DNA from: Rhodanobacter sp.
GTDB taxonomy: Bacteria > Pseudomonadota > Gammaproteobacteria > Xanthomonadales > Rhodanobacteraceae
NCBI GenBank assembly: GCA_004298015.1
Contig: SCSE01000033.1
Coordinates: forward strand, 1 to 64,000
Direction of reading: 5' to 3'
DNA: 64,000 bases
Numbering within the stretch: the first letter of the stretch is position 1; each line of letters starts with the position of its first letter. Shown in pieces: positions 54,189 through 63,427 of the stretch. A program made the translations under genes and the position numbers. The notes under the pieces are model-generated. The model saw only the letters and a program-made list of their open reading frames with translations. It was not told the DNA's origin and did no database searches.

Positions 54189-55673
54189 ATGCTGTTCAAA
54201 CGCATCAAGCCACTCGATCAAATCATGGCCACGGCCCAGAAGAAAGCCCTCACCAGGCAACTCGGCCCGATCCAGCTGACCATGATGGGTGTGGGTGCGA
54301 TTATCGGCACCGGTATTTTCGTACTGACCGCGGAAGCTGGCCAGAAGGCTGGCCCCGGCATGATGATTGCCTTCATCATCGCCGCGGTGGTCTGCGGGCT
54401 GGCTGCGCTGGCCTATGCCGAGCTGGCGTCGATGATTCCTGTGGCCGGCTCCGCTTACACCTACACCTATGGCGTGCTCGGCGAAGGCATGGCCTGGGTG
54501 GTCGGATGGGCGCTGGTACTGGAATACGCTATTGCCGCAGGTGCCGTTTCGGTGGGCTGGTCCGGCTACATGAACGGTCTGCTGAATCACGCCGGGGTCG
54601 GCCTGCCCAGATTCCTGCAGAGCGGTCCGATGAATGGTGGCGCGTTCAACCTGCTGGCCTTCCTGGTCGCGTTGACGATCACCGTTCTGCTGCTGGTCGG
54701 CACATCCAAGTCGGCGAAGGTCAATGCTGCACTCGTCGCGATCAAGATCATTGCACTGACGGCATTCATCTTCGTGACCATTCCCGCGGTAAAGGACACG
54801 AATTTCGAGCCTTTTCTTCCCAACGGCTGGGGTAGCCCGATGGGGGGCATTGGCGTGCTTGGCGCGGCGGCCTCGATCTTTTTTGCCTACATCGGCTTCG
54901 ATGCGGTTTCGACCGCCGCCGAGGAAACCAAGAATCCCAACCGCAACATCCCGATTGGCCTGATCGGCTCACTGGCCATCTGCACGGTCTATTATTTGCT
55001 GGTCAGCTATGGCGCCGTTGGCTCGATAGGCTCACAACCCATGATGGGTCCGAATGGCGTCGCATTCCAGCCAGGCACGCCGGCAATGGCTGCCGCTTGC
55101 CAAGGTTCGCAGGCACTGGTCTGCAGCAAGGAGGCGCTAGCCCACGTGATGCGCGTACTCGGCTTCCAGAGCATGGGCAACTGGATCGGCATTGCGGCGG
55201 CGTTGGCCCTACCGTCGGTCGTACTGATGATGATTTACGGTCAAACCCGTATTTTCTTCACGATGTCGCGCGACGGTCTGCTCCCGGCGCGGCTGTCGAA
55301 CATCCATCCGCGATTCCACACACCGCATATCCTGACCATGATCACCGGCGCGTTCGTTTCGCTTTTCGCGGCACTGTTCCCGGTCGGGATCCTCGCCGAC
55401 ATCACCAACTCGGGCACCTTGTTCGCCTTCATGATGGTATCCGTCGGCGTCATGATCCTGCGGGTGACGCAGCCTGAGCGGCCACGCCCTTTCCGTACGC
55501 CGCTAGTGTGGATCGTGTGCCCACTGGCAGTTTTGGGTTGCTTGTTGCTGTTCCTCAATCTGTCAGCCTTCACCATAACCGCGTTCTTCGTCTGGGCTGC
55601 CATCGGCCTGATCGTGTATTTCAGTTATGGCTATCGCAAGAGTCATCTGGCCAACGGCACGGAGCCGGGTTGA
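54189..55673 (+). CDS. APC-family amino acid permease (first copy)
   Basis: A 494-residue transporter with about 12-13 helices. It has the APC signature GVGAIIGTGIFVLTAEAGQKAGPG in helix 1, LAYAELASMIPVAGSAYTYTYG and FIGFDAVSTAAEETKNPNRNIP-like residues in helix 6. It resembles cationic amino acid permeases of the YfnA/CAT group. The ATG at 54189 is chosen; GGGGGAGA lies about ten bases upstream. It is followed 74 bp later by a related gene. Confidence 0.9.
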   Translation: MLFKRIKPLDQIMATAQKKALTRQLGPIQLTMMGVGAIIGTGIFVLTAEAGQKAGPGMMIAFIIAAVVCGLAALAYAELASMIPVAGSAYTYTYGVLGEGMAWVVGWALVLEYAIAAGAVSVGWSGYMNGLLNHAGVGLPRFLQSGPMNGGAFNLLAFLVALTITVLLLVGTSKSAKVNAALVAIKIIALTAFIFVTIPAVKDTNFEPFLPNGWGSPMGGIGVLGAAASIFFAYIGFDAVSTAAEETKNPNRNIPIGLIGSLAICTVYYLLVSYGAVGSIGSQPMMGPNGVAFQPGTPAMAAACQGSQALVCSKEALAHVMRVLGFQSMGNWIGIAAALALPSVVLMMIYGQTRIFFTMSRDGLLPARLSNIHPRFHTPHILTMITGAFVSLFAALFPVGILADITNSGTLFAFMMVSVGVMILRVTQPERPRPFRTPLVWIVCPLAVLGCLLLFLNLSAFTITAFFVWAAIGLIVYFSYGYRKSHLANGTEPG

Positions 55674-55747
55674 TCTCGCTCTGCTGCAACCTTTGACTCT
55701 TCAGCCGACACCACCATCACCGTGTCGGCGCCTTGTCCGGAATATTC

Positions 55748-57205
55748 ATGCTCAAGCAGTTGCTCGCCCGCAAGACCGATTTCAGCAACGATGACAGCGT
55801 TCACGGCCCGGGACTCCGGCGCACCCTGGGACCCTGGGGCATTACCGCGCTGGGCATCGGCGCGGTCATCGGTACCGGCATTTTTGTGGTCACCGGCACG
55901 GCAGCCGCTGAGCACGCCGGCCCGGCGGTACTGTTGTCGTTTGTGATTGCGGCGATCGTCAGCGGCTTCAGTGCACTGTGCTATGCCGAGTTCGCGACGC
56001 TGATTCCAATCTCCGGAAGCTCCTACTCGTATGCCTACGCCTCGCTGGGGGAACTGGCCGCCTGGTTCATCGGCTGGAATATGGTCGCCGAATACGGCAT
56101 CTCGGCATCCGCCGTAGCGGCCAGCTGGACCGGCTATTTCACCAGCCTGCTGGACAACATGGGCGTTCACCTGCCCACCGCCCTGACCCAGGCGCCACTG
56201 GCCTTTACCGATGGCCATCTGGTAACCACCGGAAGTCTGTTCAATCTTCCCGCGGTAGCCATCGTCCTGGCACTGACCTGGTTGTGCTACATCGGCATTC
56301 GCGAATCGTCAGGGCTGAACGCGCTGATGGTGCTGGTCAAGGTCGGCTTGATCGTGATCGTCGTGGTCGCCGGCTACCGCTACGTGAATCCGGCTAACTG
56401 GCACCCGTTTATTCCCGCGCCGCAAGGCGACGGCAAATACGGTTGGTCGGGCGTCATGCGCGGCGCGGCAATGGTGTTCTTCGCCTACATCGGTTTCGAA
56501 GCGACATCAACTGCGGCGCAGGAATGCAAGAACCCACAACGCGACCTGCCGTTCGGCATTCTGGTCTCGCTGGTGATCTGCACCGTCCTGTACCTGGCGA
56601 TGGCCGCAGTACTGACGGGCTTGGTGCCGTATACCGTGCTGGACACCTCGGAGCCGGTTGTCACCGCGGTTGCCGCGCATCCGCAACTGGGCTGGCTGCG
56701 CCTGATCGTGGAGATCGGCGCCATGATCGGCCTGTCGTCGGTGATTCTGGTGATGATCATCGCGCAGCCGCGTATCTTCATGATCATGGCGCGTGACGGC
56801 ATGCTGCCACGGATGTTTGCCAAGGTGCACCCCCGCTACCGTACACCGCATATCAATACGCTCTTCACCGGTGCCATGATCGCCCTGCTCGCGGCGATAT
56901 TTCCACTCGACCTGCTGGCCAACCTGACTTCCATGGGTACGCTGATCGCCTTTTCCGCGGTTTGCGGTGGCGTGCTTATCCTGCGCCACACGATGCCGGA
57001 CCTGCCTAGAACGTTCCGGGTGCCATGGGTCTGGTTCACCTGTCTGGCAGGCGTCGGCAGTTGCCTGGCCCTGCTGCTCAGCCTCGACTGGTTCAACTGG
57101 GCGATCCTGGCGGCGTGGACGGCGATCGGATTCTGCATCTATTTCATGTACGGTCGCCGACACAGTTTGCTGCGTCATCCACCGGCACAGACGACGAATC
57201 CGTAA
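55748..57205 (+). CDS. APC-family amino acid permease (second copy)
   Basis: A 485-residue paralogue of the preceding permease. It shares IGAVIGTGIFVVTGTAAAEHAGPA, SALCYAEFATLIPISGSSYSYAY and IGFEATSTAAQECKNPQRDLP. The ATG at 55748 is used; a TTG at 55733 is possible. The tandem copies probably arose by duplication and may carry different amino acids. No regulator lies nearby. Confidence 0.9.
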   Translation: MLKQLLARKTDFSNDDSVHGPGLRRTLGPWGITALGIGAVIGTGIFVVTGTAAAEHAGPAVLLSFVIAAIVSGFSALCYAEFATLIPISGSSYSYAYASLGELAAWFIGWNMVAEYGISASAVAASWTGYFTSLLDNMGVHLPTALTQAPLAFTDGHLVTTGSLFNLPAVAIVLALTWLCYIGIRESSGLNALMVLVKVGLIVIVVVAGYRYVNPANWHPFIPAPQGDGKYGWSGVMRGAAMVFFAYIGFEATSTAAQECKNPQRDLPFGILVSLVICTVLYLAMAAVLTGLVPYTVLDTSEPVVTAVAAHPQLGWLRLIVEIGAMIGLSSVILVMIIAQPRIFMIMARDGMLPRMFAKVHPRYRTPHINTLFTGAMIALLAAIFPLDLLANLTSMGTLIAFSAVCGGVLILRHTMPDLPRTFRVPWVWFTCLAGVGSCLALLLSLDWFNWAILAAWTAIGFCIYFMYGRRHSLLRHPPAQTTNP

Positions 57206-57268
57206 GCACGCAAATTTCGGCAAAAACCCTTCAACCGCTGCTATTTTCGGGCCGAGGCTGATTTCAGC

Positions 57269-57328
57269 TTTTCGTCGTCCAACGTGACGAAAACTTGAAA
57301 TAACTCAAGAATTTTTACTCAAGTTATT
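57269..57328. repeat. AT-rich inverted repeats after the second permease
   Basis: TTTTCGTC (57269-57276) and GACGAAAA (57286-57293) form one hairpin; AATAACT (57299-57305) and AGTTATT (57322-57328) form another, enclosing two direct ACTCAAG copies. The area is far AT-richer than the rest of the window. The first hairpin may end the permease message. The rest of 57206-57690 holds no gene that I can support. Confidence 0.5.
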
Positions 57329-57617
57329 GTTTTATATTGACAAATAAAATAAGGCATCCGACGAGAGCGCTCGGCCTCTCGCCCATTCCGTCATGGCGGG
57401 AGTATCATCCTCAGTCCGTGGGTTGATCACTTGGCAGTGGGCCCCGGATTGCCGCCCGGCGCGTCAGGCAGGTCAGCTCCTCATCTTGACGCGTCGGGCA
57501 GCACTTCTTCACAACCTGCCCCGCCTTGTGCACCCAGCCATTACCGGGGCGCGCTCGATGGCCATCGTGCCAGTAGCCCACGGGCGCCCTCCTCGACTCT
57601 GAACAGTCCGCCATACA

Positions 57618-57653
57618 TGAAGAGGGCCGACAGTTGATTGTCGACCCTCTTCA
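57618..57653. terminator. Long hairpin downstream of the HiPIP gene
   Basis: TGAAGAGGGCCGACA and TGTCGACCCTCTTCA (15-base arms, one mismatch) surround a 6-base loop, 38 bp past the HiPIP stop on the minus strand. There is no T run, so it is more likely an mRNA-protecting 3' hairpin or a weak terminator than a classical one. Confidence 0.5.
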
Positions 57654-57690
57654 GCTCGGTCCTGCAAGAAAATGAGGCTGCTGTCGCCGA

Positions 57691-58023
57691 TCAGCCCTGC
57701 TTCGGCGAATGCGACACGCACCAGCCCTTCGCTTCCACGGACTTGCCGGGGAACAACTGGCAAGGGCCGCTACCGGTCTTGCCACCGGAGTAGAACATGC
57801 AGTTGGAGCAATCGTCGCCCGGCTTGTGTTTCGGGTTGGTGCTCTTGCTCGCGTCAGGGACGTAATCGAGCGCCTTGGCGGTCGGATCTGCATCGGTCAG
57901 CGGTGGCAGCGCAGCAGCACGTGCAAAACGCGGGAGGCCACCCATGACCACAGCGGCCACGGTGGTACCAGCGGCAACCTTGAGGAAACGACGGCGTGAT
58001 TCGATCTCTTTCTCGTTCGACAT
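57691..58023 (-). CDS. High-potential iron-sulfur protein (HiPIP)
   Basis: A 110-residue protein with a Tat signal (SRRRFLKVAAG) of about 38 residues. The HiPIP domain has four Cys in the family spacing: CSNCMFY, GPCQLFPGK and AKGWCVSHSP. It is a periplasmic electron carrier with a 4Fe-4S cluster, working between the respiratory chain and terminal enzymes. The ATG at 58023 has GGAG upstream; a GTG at 58029 is less likely. It is divergent from mtnB. Confidence 0.93.
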   Translation of the reverse strand: MSNEKEIESRRRFLKVAAGTTVAAVVMGGLPRFARAAALPPLTDADPTAKALDYVPDASKSTNPKHKPGDDCSNCMFYSGGKTGSGPCQLFPGKSVEAKGWCVSHSPKQG

Positions 58024-58157
58024 GGACACAACTCCAGACAGGCTATCCGCCGACGCACCCCGCGCCGGACCTCGGAGAATATTACGCTATTGAATGCAAT
58101 CCATGCTGACTGGCGATAATGGTTCTCATTACACCCTTGGCCATTCGCCGCGCGTGG

Positions 58158-58184
58158 TATAGTCCAAATCCATTTGGACGTCCA
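58158..58184 (+). promoter_or_regulatory. mtnBDC promoter with palindromic operator
   Basis: TATAGT (58158-58163) is a likely -10 box. Directly over the start point lie GTCCAAATCCATTTGGAC (58162-58179, two exact 8-base arms) and, overlapping it, the palindrome TGGACGTCCA (58175-58184). Together these give three alternating GTCCA half-sites, as if two dimers bind side by side. A methionine- or SAM-responsive repressor is plausible. Confidence 0.6.
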
Positions 58185-58187
58185 TAC

Positions 58188-58838
58188 ATGATGATCGAAA
58201 ATTTGCCTGTCGCGGCCTCCGTCGAGGTGTTCGGAGCCACCGCCGACTGCGTCGCAATCAACGCGCGGGAGCTGGCAGCCATGGGCTGGACACCTGCGAC
58301 CAGCAGCAACTTCTCGATGCGGGTCGGCGCGGACCATGCCGCCATCACGATCTCCGGCAGGGACAAGCGCGCTATCGACCGTGCCGGCATCATGCTGGTC
58401 GACATGAAAGGCCACGCGGTCGGCAGCACGGCGCGCCCCAGCGCCGAAACCGCGCTGCATACCCATATTTATCGCCGCTGGCCGGACATTACCGCGGTAC
58501 TCCATACCCATTCGCGGACCCAAAGCGTCGCTTCTCGCCTGTTTGCCCGCGAAGGCGTCATCCGGCTACGGGGATGGGAGCTGCAAAAGGCGATTGCCGG
58601 GTGCACCACGCATGAGAGCACACTGGAGATTCCGGTCTTTCCGAACACCCAGCAGATGCCCGAATTGGTCGCCAATGCGGAGGCCTGGCTGGACACGGGC
58701 AAACCGCTGCGGGCCTATCTCATCGACGGGCACGGCATGTACACCTGGGGCCGCGACATGACCGAAGCACGCCGGCACCTCGAGGCGCTGGAATTCATAC
58801 TTGGCTGCGAACTGGATCTGAGGAGACTGGCACCATGA
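58188..58838 (+). CDS. mtnB: Methylthioribulose-1-phosphate dehydratase
   Basis: A 216-residue class II aldolase-like zinc enzyme. It has [11 protein letters not shown], a candidate Glu in [13 protein letters not shown] with the two zinc His and a later His in [11 protein letters not shown]. It dehydrates methylthioribulose 1-phosphate in the methionine salvage pathway. The start is the ATG at 58188 (or 58191). It is the first gene of mtnB-mtnD-mtnC and overlaps mtnD by ATGA. No mtnA or mtnN is in the window. Confidence 0.92.
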   Translation: MMIENLPVAASVEVFGATADCVAINARELAAMGWTPATSSNFSMRVGADHAAITISGRDKRAIDRAGIMLVDMKGHAVGSTARPSAETALHTHIYRRWPDITAVLHTHSRTQSVASRLFAREGVIRLRGWELQKAIAGCTTHESTLEIPVFPNTQQMPELVANAEAWLDTGKPLRAYLIDGHGMYTWGRDMTEARRHLEALEFILGCELDLRRLAP

Positions 58839-59398
58839 GTCGTCTGCGCGTTTATCACGAACAACAGCCGCAAACCCCACAAGCCATCCATCACCAGCAC
58901 GACGACATCGCGGCGCGATTGGCCAGCATCGGCATACGATTCGAACGCTGGCAGGCGAACCAGCCGATCAAGCCGGGCGCAACGCAGGACGAAGTGATCG
59001 CGGCATACCGCGAGGACATCGACCGGTTGATCCGGGAGAAGGGTTATCGCTCAGTCGATGTGATCAGCCTGACACCGGATCATCCCGAGCGGGCGGCGTT
59101 GCGAACGAAGTTCCTCAGCGAACATACACATAGCGAGGATGAGGTCCGTTTCTTCGTGGCCGGTTCCGGGCAATTTACCCTGCATATGGATGACAAGGTC
59201 TACGACATCCTCTGCGAACAAGGCGACCTGATCGGGGTGCCGGGCGGCACCCGGCACTGGTTCGACATGAGCGAGTCGCCCTGCTTCGTGGCGATACGTC
59301 TGTTCACCAACCCGCAGGGGTGGGTCGCCCAGTTCACCGGCAACGAGATTGCGCAGCGGTTCCCGCGGATGCCGCCAGCACCCGTCGAATCTGCCTGA
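58835..59398 (+). CDS. mtnD: Acireductone dioxygenase
   Basis: A 187-residue cupin with the metal motif [13 protein letters not shown] (two His and a Glu) and the third His in GTRHWFDM. It oxidises acireductone to the keto-acid precursor of methionine (iron form) or to an off-pathway product (nickel form); metal choice cannot be read here. It overlaps mtnB and lies 79 bp before mtnC. Confidence 0.94.
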   Translation: MSRLRVYHEQQPQTPQAIHHQHDDIAARLASIGIRFERWQANQPIKPGATQDEVIAAYREDIDRLIREKGYRSVDVISLTPDHPERAALRTKFLSEHTHSEDEVRFFVAGSGQFTLHMDDKVYDILCEQGDLIGVPGGTRHWFDMSESPCFVAIRLFTNPQGWVAQFTGNEIAQRFPRMPPAPVESA

Positions 59399-59477
59399 CC
59401 CGCACGCCCCACAGGCCGTTGACACGACAACGCATCGCCTTCCTTTATGCTGACCGCTTTTTCAGGGAGTGGCTGCC

Positions 59478-60164
59478 ATGAGTGAAATCCGCGCCATCGT
59501 CACCGACATCGAAGGCACCACCAGTTCGATCGACTTCGTCCACGACGTCTTGTTTCCGTATGCACGCAAGCGGCTGCCGGCCTTCGTCGAGACCCACGGT
59601 GATCGGCCAGAGCTGCAACACTGGCTGCATGAAGCGGCCCGGGAAGCAGGACTGACGGAAGCCAGTCGTCAGGAGGTGATTGAATTGTTGCTGCGCTGGA
59701 TCGACCAGGACCGCAAATCAACGGCATTGAAGGCGCTCCAGGGGATGATATGGCGTGACGGATATGTTGCGGGCGACTTTCGCGCCCACCTCTATCCCGA
59801 AGTACACGCGAAGCTGCGCGCCTGGCGCGCCGACGGATTGCGGCTGTATGTCTACTCGTCCGGTTCGGTCCCCGCGCAACAGTTGTTTTTCCAGCATAGC
59901 GAAGCGGGTGACCTGACCCCGTTGCTTGCCGGATACTTCGACACCGAAACCGGACCCAAACGTGCAGCGGAGTCCTATCGCCGGATCGCCGAGGCGATCG
60001 AAGAACAACCTCAGCACATCCTGTTTCTGTCAGACGTCGTCGAAGAGCTGGATGCGGCGCGGGAGGCTGGCTTCCAAACCGGCTGGCTGGTTCGAGCACC
60101 CATGGTTGTCCCCGCCAGCCCCCGGCATCCGGTCTATCGCGATTTCGAGGCGATCGCTGCCTAG
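59478..60164 (+). CDS. mtnC: Enolase-phosphatase (acireductone synthase)
   Basis: A 228-residue HAD-family enzyme with the nucleophile Asp in [15 protein letters not shown], motif II in [10 protein letters not shown], and [12 protein letters not shown] (motif IV). It enolises and dephosphorylates diketomethylthiopentyl phosphate to give acireductone for MtnD. GGGAG stands before the ATG at 59478; the frame opens nine bases earlier with a weaker codon. Fusion with MtnB, seen in some genomes, is absent. Confidence 0.94.
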   Translation: MSEIRAIVTDIEGTTSSIDFVHDVLFPYARKRLPAFVETHGDRPELQHWLHEAAREAGLTEASRQEVIELLLRWIDQDRKSTALKALQGMIWRDGYVAGDFRAHLYPEVHAKLRAWRADGLRLYVYSSGSVPAQQLFFQHSEAGDLTPLLAGYFDTETGPKRAAESYRRIAEAIEEQPQHILFLSDVVEELDAAREAGFQTGWLVRAPMVVPASPRHPVYRDFEAIAA

Positions 60165-60352
60165 AACCCAAGCAGCCCTGCCGGCGGACCTTACGCACCG
60201 AGCGATATGCCAGCGCCAGCTGAACACCGGCTGGCTGGAGAGCCTTGCTACGCCGGCAGCCCGGTGGGCCGAGAAGTGTCTGAAATCTCTCGGCTGCGTG
60301 CAAACAGCTGCCTCCGATCCGGCGCTGATGCGAAGCAAATCACACCAGTGGG

Positions 60353-60383
60353 TTGTCGCGTCGCCGCATGCGGAGGGTATAAT
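60353..60383 (+). promoter_or_regulatory. Candidate sucA promoter
   Basis: A perfect TATAAT box lies at 60378-60383 and a TTGTCG at 60353-60358, 19 bases apart, which is slightly long. It is the best promoter in the 340 bp between mtnC and sucA and leaves a leader of about 115 bases. The rest of that gap shows no gene. Confidence 0.5.
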
Positions 60384-60504
60384 CGACCGGATTATCTCCA
60401 GTGATCCACATCACGGCCTGTCGTTGTCGAAACGATGACCGTCAATTCCGATTCCAGGATTGTGTGCGGATACCTGAAAGCATCTTTCCCCTGCCGGTGG
60501 TGAC

Positions 60505-63345
60505 GTGAGTACAAATCTGATTCGCGAGTTCTTCGAGTCCTCCCAACTCGCTGGCGGCAACGCCGATTACGTCGAATCGCTCTATGACGCATGGCTGCTC
60601 GATGCGTCGTCGGTATCCGACGACTGGAGTCGCTATTTCGCGACATTCAGAGGGCACGAATCGGGTGACACGCCCCACGCTCAAGCCATTGCCCGTATCG
60701 AGGCTGCGCAGAGACAACGCCCATCTCCTGGCCTGGCGGTCCCGATCAGCGACGAGCATGCCCGCAAGCAAGCGGGTGTCCTGCGCCTGCTCACGGCCTA
60801 CCGCTCGCGTGGTCACCTCGCAGCGGATCTCGATCCACTGGGCCTGAGCGACAAGATGCCGGCACCGGATCTGGGGTTGCCGTTCCACAGCCTGGCCGAT
60901 TCCGACCTGGATACCGAGTTCGACTGCGGCACCTATGCCGGTGGCGGCCAGCGCCTGAAGCTGCGCGAGCTGCTGGCCCGGTTGAAGAAAGTCTACGCCG
61001 GCACGATCGGCGCCGAGTTCATGTACATCAGCAATCATGAGCAACGGAACTGGATCTACACCCGACTGGAAAAGGCCAACGGCAGCGCCGGACTGGACAA
61101 GGTCGGCAAGCAGCAGATCCTCACTGCGCTGACCGCCACCGAGGGGCTCGAACGCTACCTGCACACCAAGTACGTCGGGCAAAAGCGTTTTTCGCTCGAA
61201 GGCGGTGACAGCCTGATTCCGATGGTCGACGATGTGGTGCGTGCCGCCGGCGACAACGGCATCAAGGAAATCGTCATCGGCATGGCCCATCGAGGCCGTC
61301 TCAACGTACTGGTCAATATTCTGGGCAAGCCACCGAAGGCGTTGTTCGAGGAGTTCGAGGGCAAGTTCGAGCACCCCGACGATCCGGCCTATTCCGGCGA
61401 CGTCAAATACCACATGGGTTTTTCGTCTGATCTGAAGACGCCAAGGGGGGGCGTGCACGTGGCGCTGGCGTTCAATCCGTCGCACCTGGAGATCGTCAAT
61501 CCCGTGGTCGCCGGGTCCGTCCATGCGCGCCAGCTGCGACGTCATGACACCGATCACCAGCAGTCGATGGCTGTGTTGATCCATGGCGACGCCGCCCTGG
61601 CCGGCCAGGGCGTGAACATGGAATTGTTCAACATGTCGCAGGCCCGGGGCTTCAAGACGGGCGGCAGTATCCACATCGTGGTCAACAACCAGGTGGGCTT
61701 CACCACCTCCAACCCGCAGGACGCGCGCTCCACCATGTACTGCACCGACCTGGCCAAGATGGTCAATGCACCGGTGTTCCACGTCAATGGCGACGATCCG
61801 GAGGCGGTCATCGAGGTCACCCGTCTCGCCTATGAGTTCCGCAAGACGTTCCGCAAGGATGTGGTGATCGACCTGGTCTGCTATCGCCGCCATGGCCATA
61901 ACGAAGCGGACGAGCCGGCCGCGACGCAACCGCTGATGTATCAGATCATTCGCAAGCGGCCGACCACCCGCGACCTGTACGCACAGCAACTGCAGCGTGA
62001 AGGCCTGCTGGCCGACGGCGAAGCCAAACAGCAGCTGGATGCGTATCGCGAACGACTGGAGGCCGGTGCGCCGCTGGCCGAATTCAACGCCTCCCCGGTA
62101 CGCGACCTGGAAATCGACTGGCAGCGTTTCTACAACAACAAGCTGTCGATGCCGACCGATACGACCGTGCCCAGCAAGAAGCTGGCCGCCCTGGCGCAGC
62201 GTATCCTCGAACTGCCCGCGGACCTCACGCTGCAATCGCGAGTCAACAAGATCTACGACGATCGCCGCAAGATGGCAGCCGGCGAAGCCCCGGTCGACTG
62301 GGGTTTCGCCGAAAATCTCGCCTACGCGACCCTGATCGACGAAGGCCATGACCTGCGACTGGTCGGCCAGGATTCGGGACGCGGCACATTTTTCCACCGA
62401 CATGCCGTCCTGCATGACCAGAGCGATGGTCATACCTACCTGCCGCTGGCGACCATCCGTGACAATGCCAGCGTCGAAATCATCGACTCGCTGCTCAGCG
62501 AGGAGGCGGTGATGGCCTTCGAGTACGGTCATTCCACCACCGACCCGGATACGCTGCACATCTGGGAAGGGCAGTTTGGCGACTTTGCCAACGGTGCGCA
62601 GGTCGTGATCGACCAGTTCATCAGCTCCGGCGAATCAAAGTGGAACCGCCTGTGCGGTCTGGCGCTGTACCTGCCGCACGGCTATGAGGGCCAGGGGCCG
62701 GAACACTCTTCGGCGCGTCTCGAGCGCTTCCTGCAGCTGTGTGCCAAGGACAACATGCAGGTTTGCGTGCCGACCACCCCAGCCCAGGATTTCCACATGA
62801 TCCGCCGGCAGATGCGGCGACCGGTGCGCAAGCCGCTGATCGTGATGACACCCAAGTCACTGCTTCGCCACAAGCTGGCGGTCTCCACCCTGGACGAGTT
62901 GGCCCACGGAAGTTTCCAACTGGTGCTGGGCGAACACCGTGAATTGCCGGCAAAAAAGGTCAAGCGCGTCGTGCTGTGTGCGGGCAAGGTTTACTACGAC
63001 TTGCTCGAAACGGCCGAAAAGCGCGATTTGAAGGATGTGGCGATCGTGCGTGTAGAGCAGCTGTACCCGTTCCCGCGCCCCGAAGTAGCCATCGAGCTGG
63101 GCAAATACCCCGCCGTCAGGGAAGTCATCTGGTGCCAGGAAGAGCCGATGAACCAGGGCGCGTGGTTCCAGATCCGTCATCATCTGCAGGCCTGCACCGA
63201 CAGCAAGCACAGCCTCTCCTATGCGGGGCGTGCACGCTCGGCGGCACCGGCAGCCGGCCATTTCAATACCCACGTCGCCGAACAGGCCGCCCTTGTCGAA
63301 CAGGCGCTGGTTGCGCCGGTCGGCACCGACCACTCCGCGGAATAG
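60505..63345 (+). CDS. sucA: 2-oxoglutarate dehydrogenase E1 component
   Basis: A 946-residue thiamin diphosphate enzyme. It has NLIREFFESSQLAGGNADYVESLYDAW at the N-terminus, FSLEGGDSLIPMVDDV, VIGMAHRGRLNVLVN, CYRRHGHNEADEPA, QDSGRGTFFHRHAVL and EEPMNQGAWFQIRHHL near the end. It decarboxylates 2-oxoglutarate in the citric acid cycle and passes the succinyl group to SucB. The start is GTG at 60505. Length is normal. It forms an operon with sucB 82 bp on. Confidence 0.96.
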   Translation: MSTNLIREFFESSQLAGGNADYVESLYDAWLLDASSVSDDWSRYFATFRGHESGDTPHAQAIARIEAAQRQRPSPGLAVPISDEHARKQAGVLRLLTAYRSRGHLAADLDPLGLSDKMPAPDLGLPFHSLADSDLDTEFDCGTYAGGGQRLKLRELLARLKKVYAGTIGAEFMYISNHEQRNWIYTRLEKANGSAGLDKVGKQQILTALTATEGLERYLHTKYVGQKRFSLEGGDSLIPMVDDVVRAAGDNGIKEIVIGMAHRGRLNVLVNILGKPPKALFEEFEGKFEHPDDPAYSGDVKYHMGFSSDLKTPRGGVHVALAFNPSHLEIVNPVVAGSVHARQLRRHDTDHQQSMAVLIHGDAALAGQGVNMELFNMSQARGFKTGGSIHIVVNNQVGFTTSNPQDARSTMYCTDLAKMVNAPVFHVNGDDPEAVIEVTRLAYEFRKTFRKDVVIDLVCYRRHGHNEADEPAATQPLMYQIIRKRPTTRDLYAQQLQREGLLADGEAKQQLDAYRERLEAGAPLAEFNASPVRDLEIDWQRFYNNKLSMPTDTTVPSKKLAALAQRILELPADLTLQSRVNKIYDDRRKMAAGEAPVDWGFAENLAYATLIDEGHDLRLVGQDSGRGTFFHRHAVLHDQSDGHTYLPLATIRDNASVEIIDSLLSEEAVMAFEYGHSTTDPDTLHIWEGQFGDFANGAQVVIDQFISSGESKWNRLCGLALYLPHGYEGQGPEHSSARLERFLQLCAKDNMQVCVPTTPAQDFHMIRRQMRRPVRKPLIVMTPKSLLRHKLAVSTLDELAHGSFQLVLGEHRELPAKKVKRVVLCAGKVYYDLLETAEKRDLKDVAIVRVEQLYPFPRPEVAIELGKYPAVREVIWCQEEPMNQGAWFQIRHHLQACTDSKHSLSYAGRARSAAPAAGHFNTHVAEQAALVEQALVAPVGTDHSAE

Positions 63346-63427
63346 ACTTTTTGAACAGTGCGGCCATGGATGGCCGCTATTTGATCTTTGCGCTCAGGGA
63401 TGAACGCACTCACTCAAGAGCCCTTCT

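Noticed and set aside
60442-62559. A 705-codon open frame on the minus strand
   Set aside because: It mirrors sucA, whose motifs are certain; no family features are present in the antisense product.
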